In this document: positions 22,639 to 33,800 of the stretch, piece by piece | Position numbering within the stretch: the stretch's first letter is position 1 | Layout of the letters: every line of letters starts with the position of its first letter | Source: Enoplolaimus lenunculus | Lineage: Eukaryota > Nematoda > Enoplea > Enoplida > Thoracostomopsidae | NCBI GenBank assembly: GCA_030248215.1 | Contig: JASANG010002793.1 | Coordinates: 1 to 64,000, forward strand | Length of the DNA stretch: 64,000 nucleotides | Reading direction: 5' to 3' | Translations under genes and position numbers: made by a program | The notes under the pieces: generated by a model | What the model was told of the DNA's origin: nothing | What the model saw: the letters and a program-made list of their open reading frames with translations, nothing else | Databases searched by the model: none

Positions 22639-23599
22639 TGGGTCATCCACGTTATACTGTCTACGCTACTGTAAAAAATTGTCCCCACTTACGAGCCCCT
22701 CACTTTGTAGTTGTAGTGTTACTAAATGACATGTCCAAATGTCACCCATATCCTGTATAGACCTTCCGGACAACTCGCATACTCTCCAAACAGCCTATAC
22801 TTTGTCACATTGCCGTCCGTACCCATGCTACACTGTCGATGCGTCATATGAAGGACAACTGTTTTGTCCCGAGTCTGTCAGAACAGACTCTGTTTAGTCA
22901 TCTAAAGAGTCTGTTTCAAGGGACTCTGTTTTACAGAGTCTGTTTGAAGGGACTATTGTAGAGCTTAATATTGAGTATGCCGCAACCACGCTCGAAAGAA
23001 GGGGGCAACTACCGTTGGGCTTGGTGTGCGACGTTAAAGGGTTCCCACTCGCCCGTCCTCCCCTGGGGGACAACAGTGTACGGTTCCGGAGCTATATACT
23101 TACACCCCAGCCGCCGCCCCCCCTCATCGGTCACGACAAAATTTGTTTTCGACAGGGACACCGGGGTTTCACTTTCTGGTATACCAGAGTTATTATATTC
23201 TAACCTGCTCTGCTTGAATGGGGCGGGACGTTCTCTTACAAGTTATCTTTTACCGGCAAAAACCTTCCTGCCCCCTCTTTTAAAAATTACTGGTTGCAGT
23301 TAATTTTTAAGAAAGTAAAATTTTTAGAACACTGCAACGTTTTTAAAACAGGCCCCAGTTACGGGCTGTGGACTGTCAACAAGCTCTTTTTCGGACGTCC
23401 CGATGTCAGACACTGTGTCCAGACAGTGTCTAATTTGTCCTTAGTCCCTTCGAAGGGACTACTGCCAAAACGAACTAGCTAGGTACACATTGTGTAAAGT
23501 CTTAACATCGTAAGAACAATGTCGTTTTGTCCAGCCCTTGAAACCAGGGGTGTGGACAATTTTTTACAGTAGCGTAGACAGTATTACGTGGATGACCCA
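22639..23599. mobile_element. H2-1: PIF/Harbinger-like MITE (961 bp) inside element B
   Basis: Inverted ends of about 46 bp begin TGGGTCATCCACGT. The left end continues through GTCTACGCTACTGTAAAAAA, and the right end is its near-perfect reverse complement. A 3-bp TAG flanks both sides (22,636-22,638 and 23,600-23,602). The interior has repeated GAGTCTGTT and AAGGGACT phrases and no transposase, so it is non-autonomous. Assignment to PIF/Harbinger rests on the 3-bp targets (TAG here, TTA after H2-2). Relatives lie at 44,210-44,623 and 48,083-50,279. Confidence 0.85.
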
Positions 23600-23602
23600 T
23601 AG

Positions 23603-23657
23603 GTGAGCGAAATGTGACCTCTCGGAGTTTTGCCTAAAGCTATGCGAGAGGTCCCCA
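23603..23657. ncRNA. Leader hairpin of element B, same type as in A
   Basis: GACCTCTCG at 23,616-23,624 pairs with CGAGAGGTC at 23,645-23,653 around a 20-nt loop containing TTTTGCCTAAA. It is preceded by GGTGAGCGAAA. It equals the third hairpin of element A apart from a few loop and flank bases. Only one such hairpin remains in B; H2-1 lies directly beside it, toward gag. Confidence 0.7.
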
Positions 23658-23806
23658 ACGTAAATAGACAAGATAAGGCACAAATAAGATTAATAAACCA
23701 AAACTGTTGAGAAATGGTAACAGGCGTCCAGTTAGTGGTGGAGCTGCAATCATTTTAGAGATTTAATTGCTTGTGAAACTTATCGCAGCTAATATTAATA
23801 AGCGTT

Positions 23807-24016
23807 ATGAATCGAAAGCAACGCTCACGGCGTGGCCCCCAAGTATTACGGCTGCGATCAACGGGTACCTCTGCGGACGAATCCGAGTGGTATCCCTCAT
23901 GGGTGTCCTTGGCCGTGGATCTACCTTATAAGCCTACGTGTCCAGATGATGATGGTCCCCCTGGCGTGATATCGGGTTTTGAGAGTCACAAAATTCCGAT
24001 ATCGTCTTACGCCTAA
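23807..24016 (+). other. Conserved antisense small frame (69 codons), element B copy
   Basis: An open frame of 69 codons opposite to the element's genes, starting MNRKQRSRRGPQ and ending HKIPISSYA. The same frame and stop are kept in element A at 11,347-11,549. The N-terminus is basic and the rest is rich in P, D and S; no domain is recognised. No promoter for it is evident. Conservation could also reflect RNA structure in the sense leader. Confidence 0.4.
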
Positions 24017-25370
24017 GCCCTTGACGATACGCGTTTAGCGGAGAAGTAATTCGCACCCGTAGCAGTCAGGATTAAGGCCGAGATTTATCAAACGGGTCGC
24101 CTGCTAGAATTTCTCTTAATAATTCCAAGGCACGGGTTTCTGGATGAGCGTGGTCTTTGGTTGCTGTTCTAAGGATGGCTGGATCACGGGTGATCCAAAG
24201 GCGATCCTGAAGAATTTTAAAGCATACGGTCAGCGACCCTTATAAAGAAAGGCGGATCGATCCAAGCCTCTAGGTTTTAGTGATCTTACCCTTAGTTCGG
24301 GCTAAGGCTAGCGAGAGTTATGGCTTTTGACCTAGTAATTTAATGTTTTGAAACTCCACACAAAATCTTTTGAAAGCCATGGCTCAGAGCCAGGATGTTC
24401 AAAGTAGCGCTCTAGGTGCAATAATCACACCAAAGTAGAGTTTTGATTTATTGTAGAAGCACATAGTACGTATGATATGAGAAACATGGTTATACCTTAT
24501 TTGTGATATGCCTAAGGTTAGCGAAAGTTGAACGTTGACTTGAGTTGAGTTAGTTTACGCCGAGCGCTGATAGTAAGAATAAGTTTGAATAGTTAAACGT
24601 AATTGCTAAAAGTACAGAAATTCATGAATCTCCTGGTTCAAAAATTAGCAAGTTTAAACGTGTACCTGTAGCGACCTGAACGTGGACTAACCATCTTACC
24701 GCTAGGATATCGGGCCTTAGAAAGCTGAGCGTTTTAGGTCGGCGCAGTTGCTGAGATTAAAAGCTACCGAGCCCCAATGGGTTGGACGACGTGGGCCAAA
24801 GAATTCTTAAGTCCAAAAGACACCCTTGATTAGCATGGGCGAATGGGCGGGAATTCCCTCCGAGGGGCGTAGCATGAGGGGCTCGATAGGACAGTGACTT
24901 AAGTTGCGGTCTGAAATGCCATACATGCGTACCATGGACCCCTGGAGAATATACTCGTGGTCCCAAAACTATCCCTATATCCTAAGCACTGGCTAAGCAT
25001 GTCTCCGATAGCGTCTGAGGCGCAACAAGGTCTCGTTTAGAATTTCCTGGAATTTGCGAATCCTACACGGGCTGCACGTCCAGCAGTTCAATTGTCAACC
25101 TGGGGAAAATTCTTACTACTATCCTAAGTAAGGCCCGGCAAGCACCATTTAAGTCACGGGGTAAACCAACTTTTTCTAGCGTGACCGGGGCTTGGCTCTG
25201 TTGGTTGACATATCCTAAGTGCTTAGCACTAGGCTGCTGTGGCCTTCCCGTCGCGGTTGACAATTGCACAGCTCGACCCCAGTCGGGTTATCCTTCACCG
25301 GTTGGGTGACACTTTTAGTTTCTAGCACGGTATACGGATTTCCAAAAGTTGAAACCGAATTAAATTGAGG

Positions 25371-25388
25371 TCCTGTGTTGTCGCCAAC
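25371..25388 (-). other. Primer-binding-site-like sequence of element B
   Basis: The minus strand reads TTGGCGACAACACAGG, matching element A at 12,862-12,880. Both follow the conserved GGGGGTGTGAGT phrase by a few dozen bases. Confidence 0.45.
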
Positions 25389-27332
25389 TACAAGAAACTT
25401 TGAATTTTTAGAAATTTTACTCACACCCCCTTTGTGAAACTACATAGTCCTAACTGGGCCTATAGCTCCTTAATTTTGCTAAAATTTGTAGCGCTTTGAG
25501 CGCCTCTCTGGTACTACCGTCCGGGATGTTTTAATACAGCGCCCCGAATTCTCCCAAGTGCACCGTGTCGCCATACAGTGCACCGGAGAGAACCGGTTTG
25601 CTGCCGCAGCTCGAGCTCGCGACTGAAAAATCTTTGAAAACTGAACTGAACTGAAAATGCAGCTCGTGCACTGCTCTTATATACCCCTCCCAGGCCTCAG
25701 GTGATTGGTTTGAGTTTTCGGCCAATGAAAAGTTAGGAACAGACGCGGCCAGAGACAATACTATTGGCTATAGTAAAACGGCTATAAAGAGCCAATGAAA
25801 CAACGAGAAAGGGTACACAATTTTCCTATGCTTTAGTTAGGAGTCTCCGGTCTAGAGTACATGCATAACAACTAGGGTGACCACTGGCGGAACCTAGGGG
25901 CCAAACAACAATGACTATGCCCTAGACAAAGAGCGCCTTTTCGTTATCGGTTTGTTCCTTCGTCCCTCCAAAATGTCATGCCACCACCCCCTCTTCCGAC
26001 AGCGGACGACTCCCGTACGCCCCTACATTTACAGGGCCATTAGTGCACTATAAAATCACCTCGTTTATTAGTTAGTGCAAATTCTTACTGCGCGATATCT
26101 TACTAGACAACCGTCGATGCCAGCAATACGGGGACCGGTGGGACAAATCCCTTAGGCAAGCTATACCTGGGTAGTCTACTCTCCACGCCTTTCCTGGCGC
26201 GCTCATTGATATATGTATTATTCTTTTGGGGTCTCGTTCAGGGCTTGACTCCCCCGTATACTACGACACCCACGGCAGTCCGACCCCCATGCTGATTTCG
26301 CCTCTTTCGATTTCAACGTGCGCTTTCAAAATTTCTGCCTCCCAGCAATACTCCCCCTCTCTATTCGCTGTACTTATCTATTATTTAACCACCAGTCGGA
26401 TGTGCAATGGTAACAGTACAATACAGCGATTATCTAGTCGGAGTCCGGTGCAAATAATAAGGGCGGTGAAAGTTATTCTAAAATTTCTAGTCAAACTGAT
26501 CGTGATCGCAGGGCTAGTCGCGGGCAAGCGCATAAGGTTTTAGTCAGCTACCTGGGGTGAGGTAAGCGAGGACTAGTGCTAGGGAGGTCCATCCTGGCCA
26601 CAGAGCGGAACAACAACGATAGCGTCACAATTAAAATAGGAGGGATAATACAACCTTGAATTAACATGCTACGCATTAACGGGGGTGATCATACGAAAAA
26701 TTTGCATGAAAAATGCTATATGCTGAAGGATGCCAAAAACATACCAAAATGCAATGATTACGTAATGGAAGATACCCAAAAAACATACCAAAGTGCATAG
26801 TGTAACAACGACGGGATCATAAACAAAGCACAAACGATTGCGTTCAATCCGTCAGGAACACAACTAGCACAGGTCCGGAGGGGAACCTAACACCCGTAAC
26901 CTATGGCCTCTACTGGTAAAGCTGAATGTTTTCACCCAATATCGTTCTAGTCCGAAACCTCAATGTGAGACAATTGGGGTGCCGAAAGTAATTCAGCAAC
27001 CTGAAATTTTCATTCTATTCTCCATGGTATAAGATCCGTACCTGTGCAAGAAGGTAATACAAAAAAGAGAAACCTGACACAAAGGACAACACGACATTAC
27101 TGCGAAAAACAAAACATTACAAAATAACGCTAAACTAAACATGCGAGACCATTAAAAAGGGAAACCTAACACAATGTTAATGCGCAAATACTGCACCCCA
27201 AGGCATACACCAAACGACGCTTGATCAGGCAGCCGGCATCAGGTTGACAATTGATTGCAGTAAACCAAAATCCACCTAAATTCCGTGCCAAAGTTGCATT
27301 CTAATTGTTGATAAAAGGGATGTGTCCCTGAC
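25389..27332 (-). repeat. Probable 5' LTR of element B
   Basis: Bounded on the right by ...GATGTGTCCCTGACA at 27,332 and on the left by the primer-binding-like site, about 1.94 kb. It contains the TATA/CCAAT promoter. It shares with A's LTR the terminal phrase, the promoter and the 13,015-13,260 block (as 25,535-25,800), but is otherwise strongly diverged and lacks the 176-bp array. Its partner LTR is not in view, so it cannot be dated. Confidence 0.5.
25670..25800 (-). promoter_or_regulatory. Element B core promoter: TATA box plus CCAAT cluster
   Basis: On the minus strand TATATAAG covers 25,676-25,683. Upstream are ATTGG/CCAAT boxes near 25,705, 25,723, 25,761 and 25,792 in alternating direction. 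The predicted start lies near GCAGTGCACGAGCTGC, whose counterpart in A is GCAGTGCACGGCTGC. Confidence 0.65.
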
Positions 27333-27849
27333 AATATCGTTTCGGATGTTTTATCTGCAAAGTACGCCAACTTCCCACAAAGTGAGATTTTTTGAACTTG
27401 GTTGACCTATAAAATCAGCTGATACAAAATTAAACATGTTCATGACCGCGAAACGTTTGAAATTACTGCAAGAGGCACGGATTTTACAGAGGCTGGCTGT
27501 TCGCCCATCGCCCAACCCCTTACTATTCAATTGGATTGTCCCCGAACATTCTCTGAACCCCGCCGATAGGCAAGTATATGGGTGCGCATGGCGATCTTGA
27601 CGTTCGGCATATCACAGCACATGTGTAGTTGAATGGAATCTCGGCCGCTGTTAACATTAAACAATGTATGTTTATGCAATTTTATGTTCTGATACATTTT
27701 TCCTAAATTGGACAAACTTTAAATGCGGAATTTTAATTTTACAGAAAATATTGTGCAGTTTACGCTTTATTAGGTACTGAACATAATAAAGCAAGCCAAA
27801 AACGTTTAACTTAATGCTATATAGCAGAGTAGTGGAATTTGACCCCAAC

Positions 27850-30800
27850 ATGGCTCTCTCACCAATCCTCAAAGCTAAACTCAGCTATTTATTTCATCAC
27901 TTTTATGGTAAGTAACCTAGTTTTAATGCAGACGAAGTTTTATTTGTAATCTTGCGTTTTTTCGCTCGAATATAAAAGACTGTTTTATATTTTATATGGA
28001 GTAGGGGTAAAAATTCAAATCTGAACCCCTAAGAATTTAACGAAAACGGGTCTATTATATAGCTCTCGACAAGTTGAGCATAACTTTACCAGTATCAATA
28101 CAAAATGGTTCGAAAGTTATAGCCCACAATGTTCAGTGCTAACAGCGCAGATTTGAAGGCATACCATCTATACACTTCATGACCGATGTATAGAACAGAG
28201 ACGGAACGCATTCCTGCGGAACTGTAGTAGAGTACTTACTGCAGTGACCCAAATAGACGGGGGTAATAAGAGAAAGAGGTCCCCATTTTGAGTCGCCATC
28301 AATAGGAGTCCGTATCCCTAATAAGAGTCCGTAAGCGGATAGAGTCCCTAAACCCTAATTAGAGTCCAATAATGTCCATTATTCCTATTTGTAGCATATA
28401 AATTACTCCATGGCCAAATAATTTGAGTTTGTAACTTAAAAGCTTTCGCTCAAGCTATTGAAAAAGACAAACGTTTAATTCAACGGACAGTTGCAGTACC
28501 GGATATATTTCAGTAATGAAGGATGGCGAGGCGCGGAATAAAAATAAATAACAGTCCGTAACCGAATAACAGCGAGAGTACCCTCAGCAGAGGCCAAATA
28601 AATATCAGTCCCCCTCTTATTCAGCTCCCTACAGTAAGTTTAAGCTTTAGACTAAACTCTTTTGCTTAGGTTTAGGCTTAGGCTTAGGTGTATAGCCTCA
28701 TCCTTACGCTTAGCCTTAATCTTAGGCTTAGACATTAGGGTAAGGAATTCGCTTATACTACAGTTCTGTCTCTGTTCTACACATGGGCCCACTTTATATT
28801 TAAAAATGTAAGCCACAACACCGGTTTGCTATGCGTATTTAGGTGGCGGTTTACCAATCATTGTTTAATATAGCAAAAAACTGAAAGGGTGTTGACTTTC
28901 GAACCAGAAACCCTGCAGCCCAAACATAGCACCGTTGAACTCGGTCGTCTTTGAACCTATCAAATAAGGCACTTCAGTATATTCCTAGTTATCATATTCC
29001 GTACCTCCGCCTCAATTTTTTAAAATATTCCTCTCTTGATCGAAATCTATTATATTGAAAGTAAGAATAAATAATCGTGACATTTAATCGTACGCATAAA
29101 CGATTAAGTAGTAGTCAATCATCAAGATTAATACGGGGTTCACGTTATAACCGGGGCAGCGTGGGACACGTTTTGTCCCTATTAGCCTATTGGGTAACAT
29201 TTTGTTTGCTAGCAGACCACATATGATATTCAAACAGTCGTATTTGTCTGCTATAATCATGTGTAAGTCACCGTTTGTCCTCCAATATCATATGATATTC
29301 GACGTATTGTCAAAGAATAACATATATATTTTCAAATGTCTGCATTTTTAGGTAACATGCCTAAATTGACCTGCTGAATATATATGGTACCAGAATATGA
29401 AATTTGAATTTTTGAATTATGACACAGTCTTTATAATCGATTTTGTGTCGAAAATGGCTGCGCAGACGTGTATTTGATATTTTAAGCACATCTGCGCCTC
29501 TGCCGTCCGACTTTCCATTAATCTATTAGCAACCGAAGATTACACTGCCCCGCTGAATATCATATGAGATTCGTTGTAATTTTGGAATATCACAGGATAT
29601 TCGCATAAATGTCTGTTAGTATCCGTGACATACTGTCTCGTGTACACATTATTTTTATGAGAGCGGTGGTTAGTAATAAAATGTCATATGACATTCGAGT
29701 TTTATCTGTTCACCCGATATGAGTGCTCGAATTTTATCATTGACACCGAATCAACATGGGACAAACCGTGTCCCGCCGGTCCCGGTTATAACGTGAATCC
29801 CGCATAATATTAACCTGAATTGGCCGAACACCTAAATAAGCGTTTTCTGCATATTTGACGGATTTAAACAGACATTTGCCCCAAATTTCAGTCATGTGGG
29901 CAAAAAAAGGCCTAAATTGCTCGTCGACTTTCTAAACACTTAATGTCAGTCCCACGTTACCGTTGGTTTGGGTTGCACACGAATTGTCCGCCCCGTTTGT
30001 TTTTACGGTGGACACAATAGATTATCGCAGTTACTCTGAGCGGACACTATTTTAGCTAGCTACCGCGTCCATGCATAGTTTTTGTTTTTGTAACGTGGTA
30101 TTGCAAGGGTCACCGCAGCGTACTCGGCTGGCAATAAAGCTACCAAATCGCCGCATGTAAGGTGCCGGCAAAGCCTAGTCTCGGATGCATACTTCTACCT
30201 ATAGCAGTTAGCACGCCGCAAAGTTGCAGGCGTAAGTTTAGCAAGACGCCGCTATTTAGCCGGCGTAAATTGAAGTCAATGCCGCCGATGGCTGGCGTAA
30301 TTAATGTTCAACGCCGCTCTAAGCTGGCACATACCTAGGCTGACAGTCAGCGCCGGCAGAAGCCTGGCAGCAAACAAACTAATAAAACGCAATGAAACTA
30401 ACGCTGCTTGAGCACCAGTTTATTGCCGAAGAAAAATCATAACTGAGAAGCAAAAATCAATTGCACGCTGTTTTTGTATATAAGAAAAAATGCTGGAAAA
30501 CTAATGACATTTTATATTTTTTATAATGCCAGCACTAAAGCACAATGCTTTTACGAAGAACTATGCAGCTTGCACTAAAAACCAGACGGTTAAACACGCA
30601 GACAAAACATAAGCCGATTGAAAGAATGCACAACCAGCATATAGCTTAAAATGAAGGATTGGGGGGGTTTTCTTTGAACCGAAAATAAGTTTAAACTTGA
30701 ACAAATTTAGACAAGTACTTGAAAACAAATTTTGTTCCCAAACACGTAATTTTCCGTTTCACCGCATGTTACATTTTCCACGAAATGTCCACAAATAGTT

Positions 30801-33800
30801 TTCGTTGTGAAAAATGTCCGCATACTAAAAGTAAGATCTATTTTAAAAATTTCCTGCCAAAATTTGAATTTTGTCACTGAAATTTGACTTTTAACGCCCA
30901 AAATTTGACTTTTCACGCCAAAATTTTAATTTTCCCGCCAAAATTTGTTTCTTGCCAAAATCAGTTTTCCAGCCAAAATTCGAATTTTTGCGCCAAAATT
31001 TGAATTTTCCAGCAAAAATATGAGTTTTGCCACTAAAACTTAAATTTACTACCAAAATTTGAGTTTTCCCACCAAAATTTGAATTTTATACCAAAAAATT
31101 AATTTTCCCGGCAAAATTTCATCAACCCGCCAAAATTTAAATTTGCCGCCAAAATTTGAATTTTCCCGCCAAAAACACAGTGGAAGAAACACGCATTACT
31201 GACAGGTTTCCGATCTTTCGAATATGTCAAATATCTTATATTTGCATCCCAACGTCATTTATTTAGGTGTCCGGACATAGTTTGTTAGATATCATATATA
31301 TCGCATCCAGTGCTGGCTATGCATGCTACTGCGGACGGTATAGCTTGTCCAGTTAACGTTTAATTGACACTGTAGAGCTTTTAACAAACTGGGCATTTTT
31401 TGTGCAATCCTAACAAATCGTAACGTGGGACTGACATAAATTGAATTTAATAAAAACGGGCAACTGCCCCATGCTTCGAAGCTGGGACCTCAGGCCCCAT
31501 TGCAAACGCTCTATCCACTCGCCATCCTTTCATGATGTCACCATTTTTAATAAACAGTATTAGTTCTCCACGCTGCGGTATTCTGGGTACATGCAATGGT
31601 GCATCAACTCATATAATATAAAAATATATAATATATGCAAATTGCTTTCTATGTGAGAAATCTTAAACACAAAAAGTTCAAAAATAGGTTTCGTAAAAAC
31701 AGGGGGACCGAAGTGGATTTCATGATTTCACCAGGGGTCTACTTTCCAACAATCTATCCAATCGGATTTCTTTCGAAATTAATAGCGATGGCGCAATTTT
31801 AAGAAAATTGAGCAAATTTTAATACCAGCATGATTTCTAAATAAACTAAAATTAAAAATTCCTGGTCAATGGTTATTGTAAAATTGGTAGCCCAAGATAT
31901 GAACTGCTGGTATTAGAGACGGCCTCTAGACCGTCTCAAAAACTGCGTTATAGAATTTGTTGTCTCAATTTTTGAATCCTAGAATCCGTTTAAATTCTAA
32001 ATGCTAGCATGAAAGACCAAAATGCTTTGAAATGTTTTCATCTTTTTTGACATGAAACTTTTAATTTTGGACGCAAAATTCAGGGAAATTACAGGTGCAG
32101 ATGCAGTGTGATACATAACGGAGGAAGATCTAGCAAGAGAACACGTTTTTGCCTACCCTAAGTGAACCAAAATGACAAAAACGTCAATCTTAAAAGATTT
32201 AGTTTATATGTTGTATATACGATTCTTGGTTGTACAGTTCATTTCAACCTGTACCTTTTAAATATCTTCCGCGTACCTATTAAATTGCTACCTTTAGCGT
32301 ATAGTATTGCCAAGTTCAAAGCAGTTATTTTATTTTTAAGACTCCAACAAAAACGGCATCGTAACACACGGCGACTTCCTGAAAATGATTAAAGTAAAAA
32401 GTGTTAAATAATTAGAGTAATATGCTAACTGCAACGAAAAACAATTTTATCTTGTTTGCTTTTACGCGAAGAAGCTGATCCTGCTCTAGGCACGTGAAAT
32501 TAAGGATGTATTTATTGTTAACTGCAAACACAAGGGCAAGTTTCTCCAAACTCTACAGGTGCTGTCGTCAGTTCGCAGATAAGTTTTGTAGCCATCGAAC
32601 ACTTCTTTAAAGGCGTTAAAGTTAACCTACGGTTCTATGGTACCGAAATATCTCTTGCTAATCTGCGAAATTTCAGACTAAACAATTTTTGCATGCAATA
32701 GTACATCAACCCATGTATAATATATATGCAAAAGAAGACTTAAACAGACGCTGGAGATTCCTAAAATTATATAGGTATAGCTTTACTACCAAATTAGCTG
32801 TTGCAATACAGCAGTGCACACACTTTTAATGACTAAAATATTTATTTTACGGACATGCAAAAATTACGAAAATGGAAACATGGCGATAAAATGTTGGACA
32901 AATGCGAAGAAGCATTAACAGATGCTTGGTGTGGTCTGAAACAAGGTGCAGACATGAACAGAGATCAACAAGTCAGTAGGAATTTGTATGATAAATAGAA
33001 TTATAAGTTGTGTGTTGTCGAATACACATTAGATCGTGTAAGATTTTTATTTCTTGGTTAAAGATAGCTTTCAATTTGCATAACTGCTGCAACGAATACC
33101 TGCTAGGTTAAAGCTCTTAATCAGTGCCGTGCCGAGAAATTAGATTGCGAGGTAGCATTTTGCCAGGTCCGTGCCTTGGTGTTCACCTAAAAGTAAACTT
33201 AGAAATCTTTAGCTGTCACGGGTTTAAATTTTTTGAATTGATATAAGAGGTTCGCCACGCTCCCGTAGTTGGTTCTGAGCCCAATTTTAGAGTCTTTTAG
33301 GACCCCTAAATTTTTGGCTGGATGGTAACTGGAGCAGGCAGAATTGTTCGACACGTGAGCACGACGTGAAAAAAAATCGCTAGCGAAAAATTAGACTCCA
33401 TTGTCTTTAACTCTGCTAGAGAACTTCAGTTTCCAAGAGTGTTGTATATACGTGATTTGCTAGTTTTAGGTGACCTTAGATGAATGGTACGAATACTGGT
33501 TAGGTTTCGCTAACAAAAGCAACAATGGTCAAGACTGGCCTGACGACAGTAAATGGGTCCTCGACTACAAAGACTTTTGGTTTGATATTATGGATGTTTC
33601 CGGTTAGTAGTTCAATAACGTTGTTGTCCAGTAAAAATAGTAAGATTTTTAACGCTATATGTATTTCTCGGTTTTGGTAAAATAATTATGAGGTTCTTTG
33701 AAGAGATTTTCGCCATTAAGTAGATTTTGCAGTATTGTGTTTACTCTTGAGCAGCAAGTTCTGAGCTTCAAATGATGCCTACCGGCTGGAACATTTAAAG

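Larger units (their letters stand above)
17067..27332 (-). mobile_element. Element B: related LTR retrotransposon with gag, interrupted by element A
   Basis: Read on the minus strand. Its outer (5') LTR appears to end at 27,332 with ...GTGTCCCTGACA, the same terminal phrase as element A. At the same place the sequence changes from GC-rich to AT-rich host DNA. From right to left it holds the LTR with promoter, a primer-binding-like site, a long leader, a hairpin of the A type, gag-like sequence, and an 838-codon frame that runs on toward 17,067, where element A's LTR begins. The simplest reading is that A inserted into B and B's remainder lies left of the window. No pol was seen. B is broken, with perhaps three or four breaks in the gag and following region. 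It was also hit by an H2 transposon at 22,639-23,599. Being far more diverged from A than A's LTRs are from each other, it is older. Confidence 0.65.

Noticed and set aside
32162-32392. 76-codon frame (VNQNDKNVNL...) as the missing EF-hand exon
   Set aside because: The spacing of acidic residues does not fit an EF-hand loop, and the frame lacks a matching acceptor and donor.
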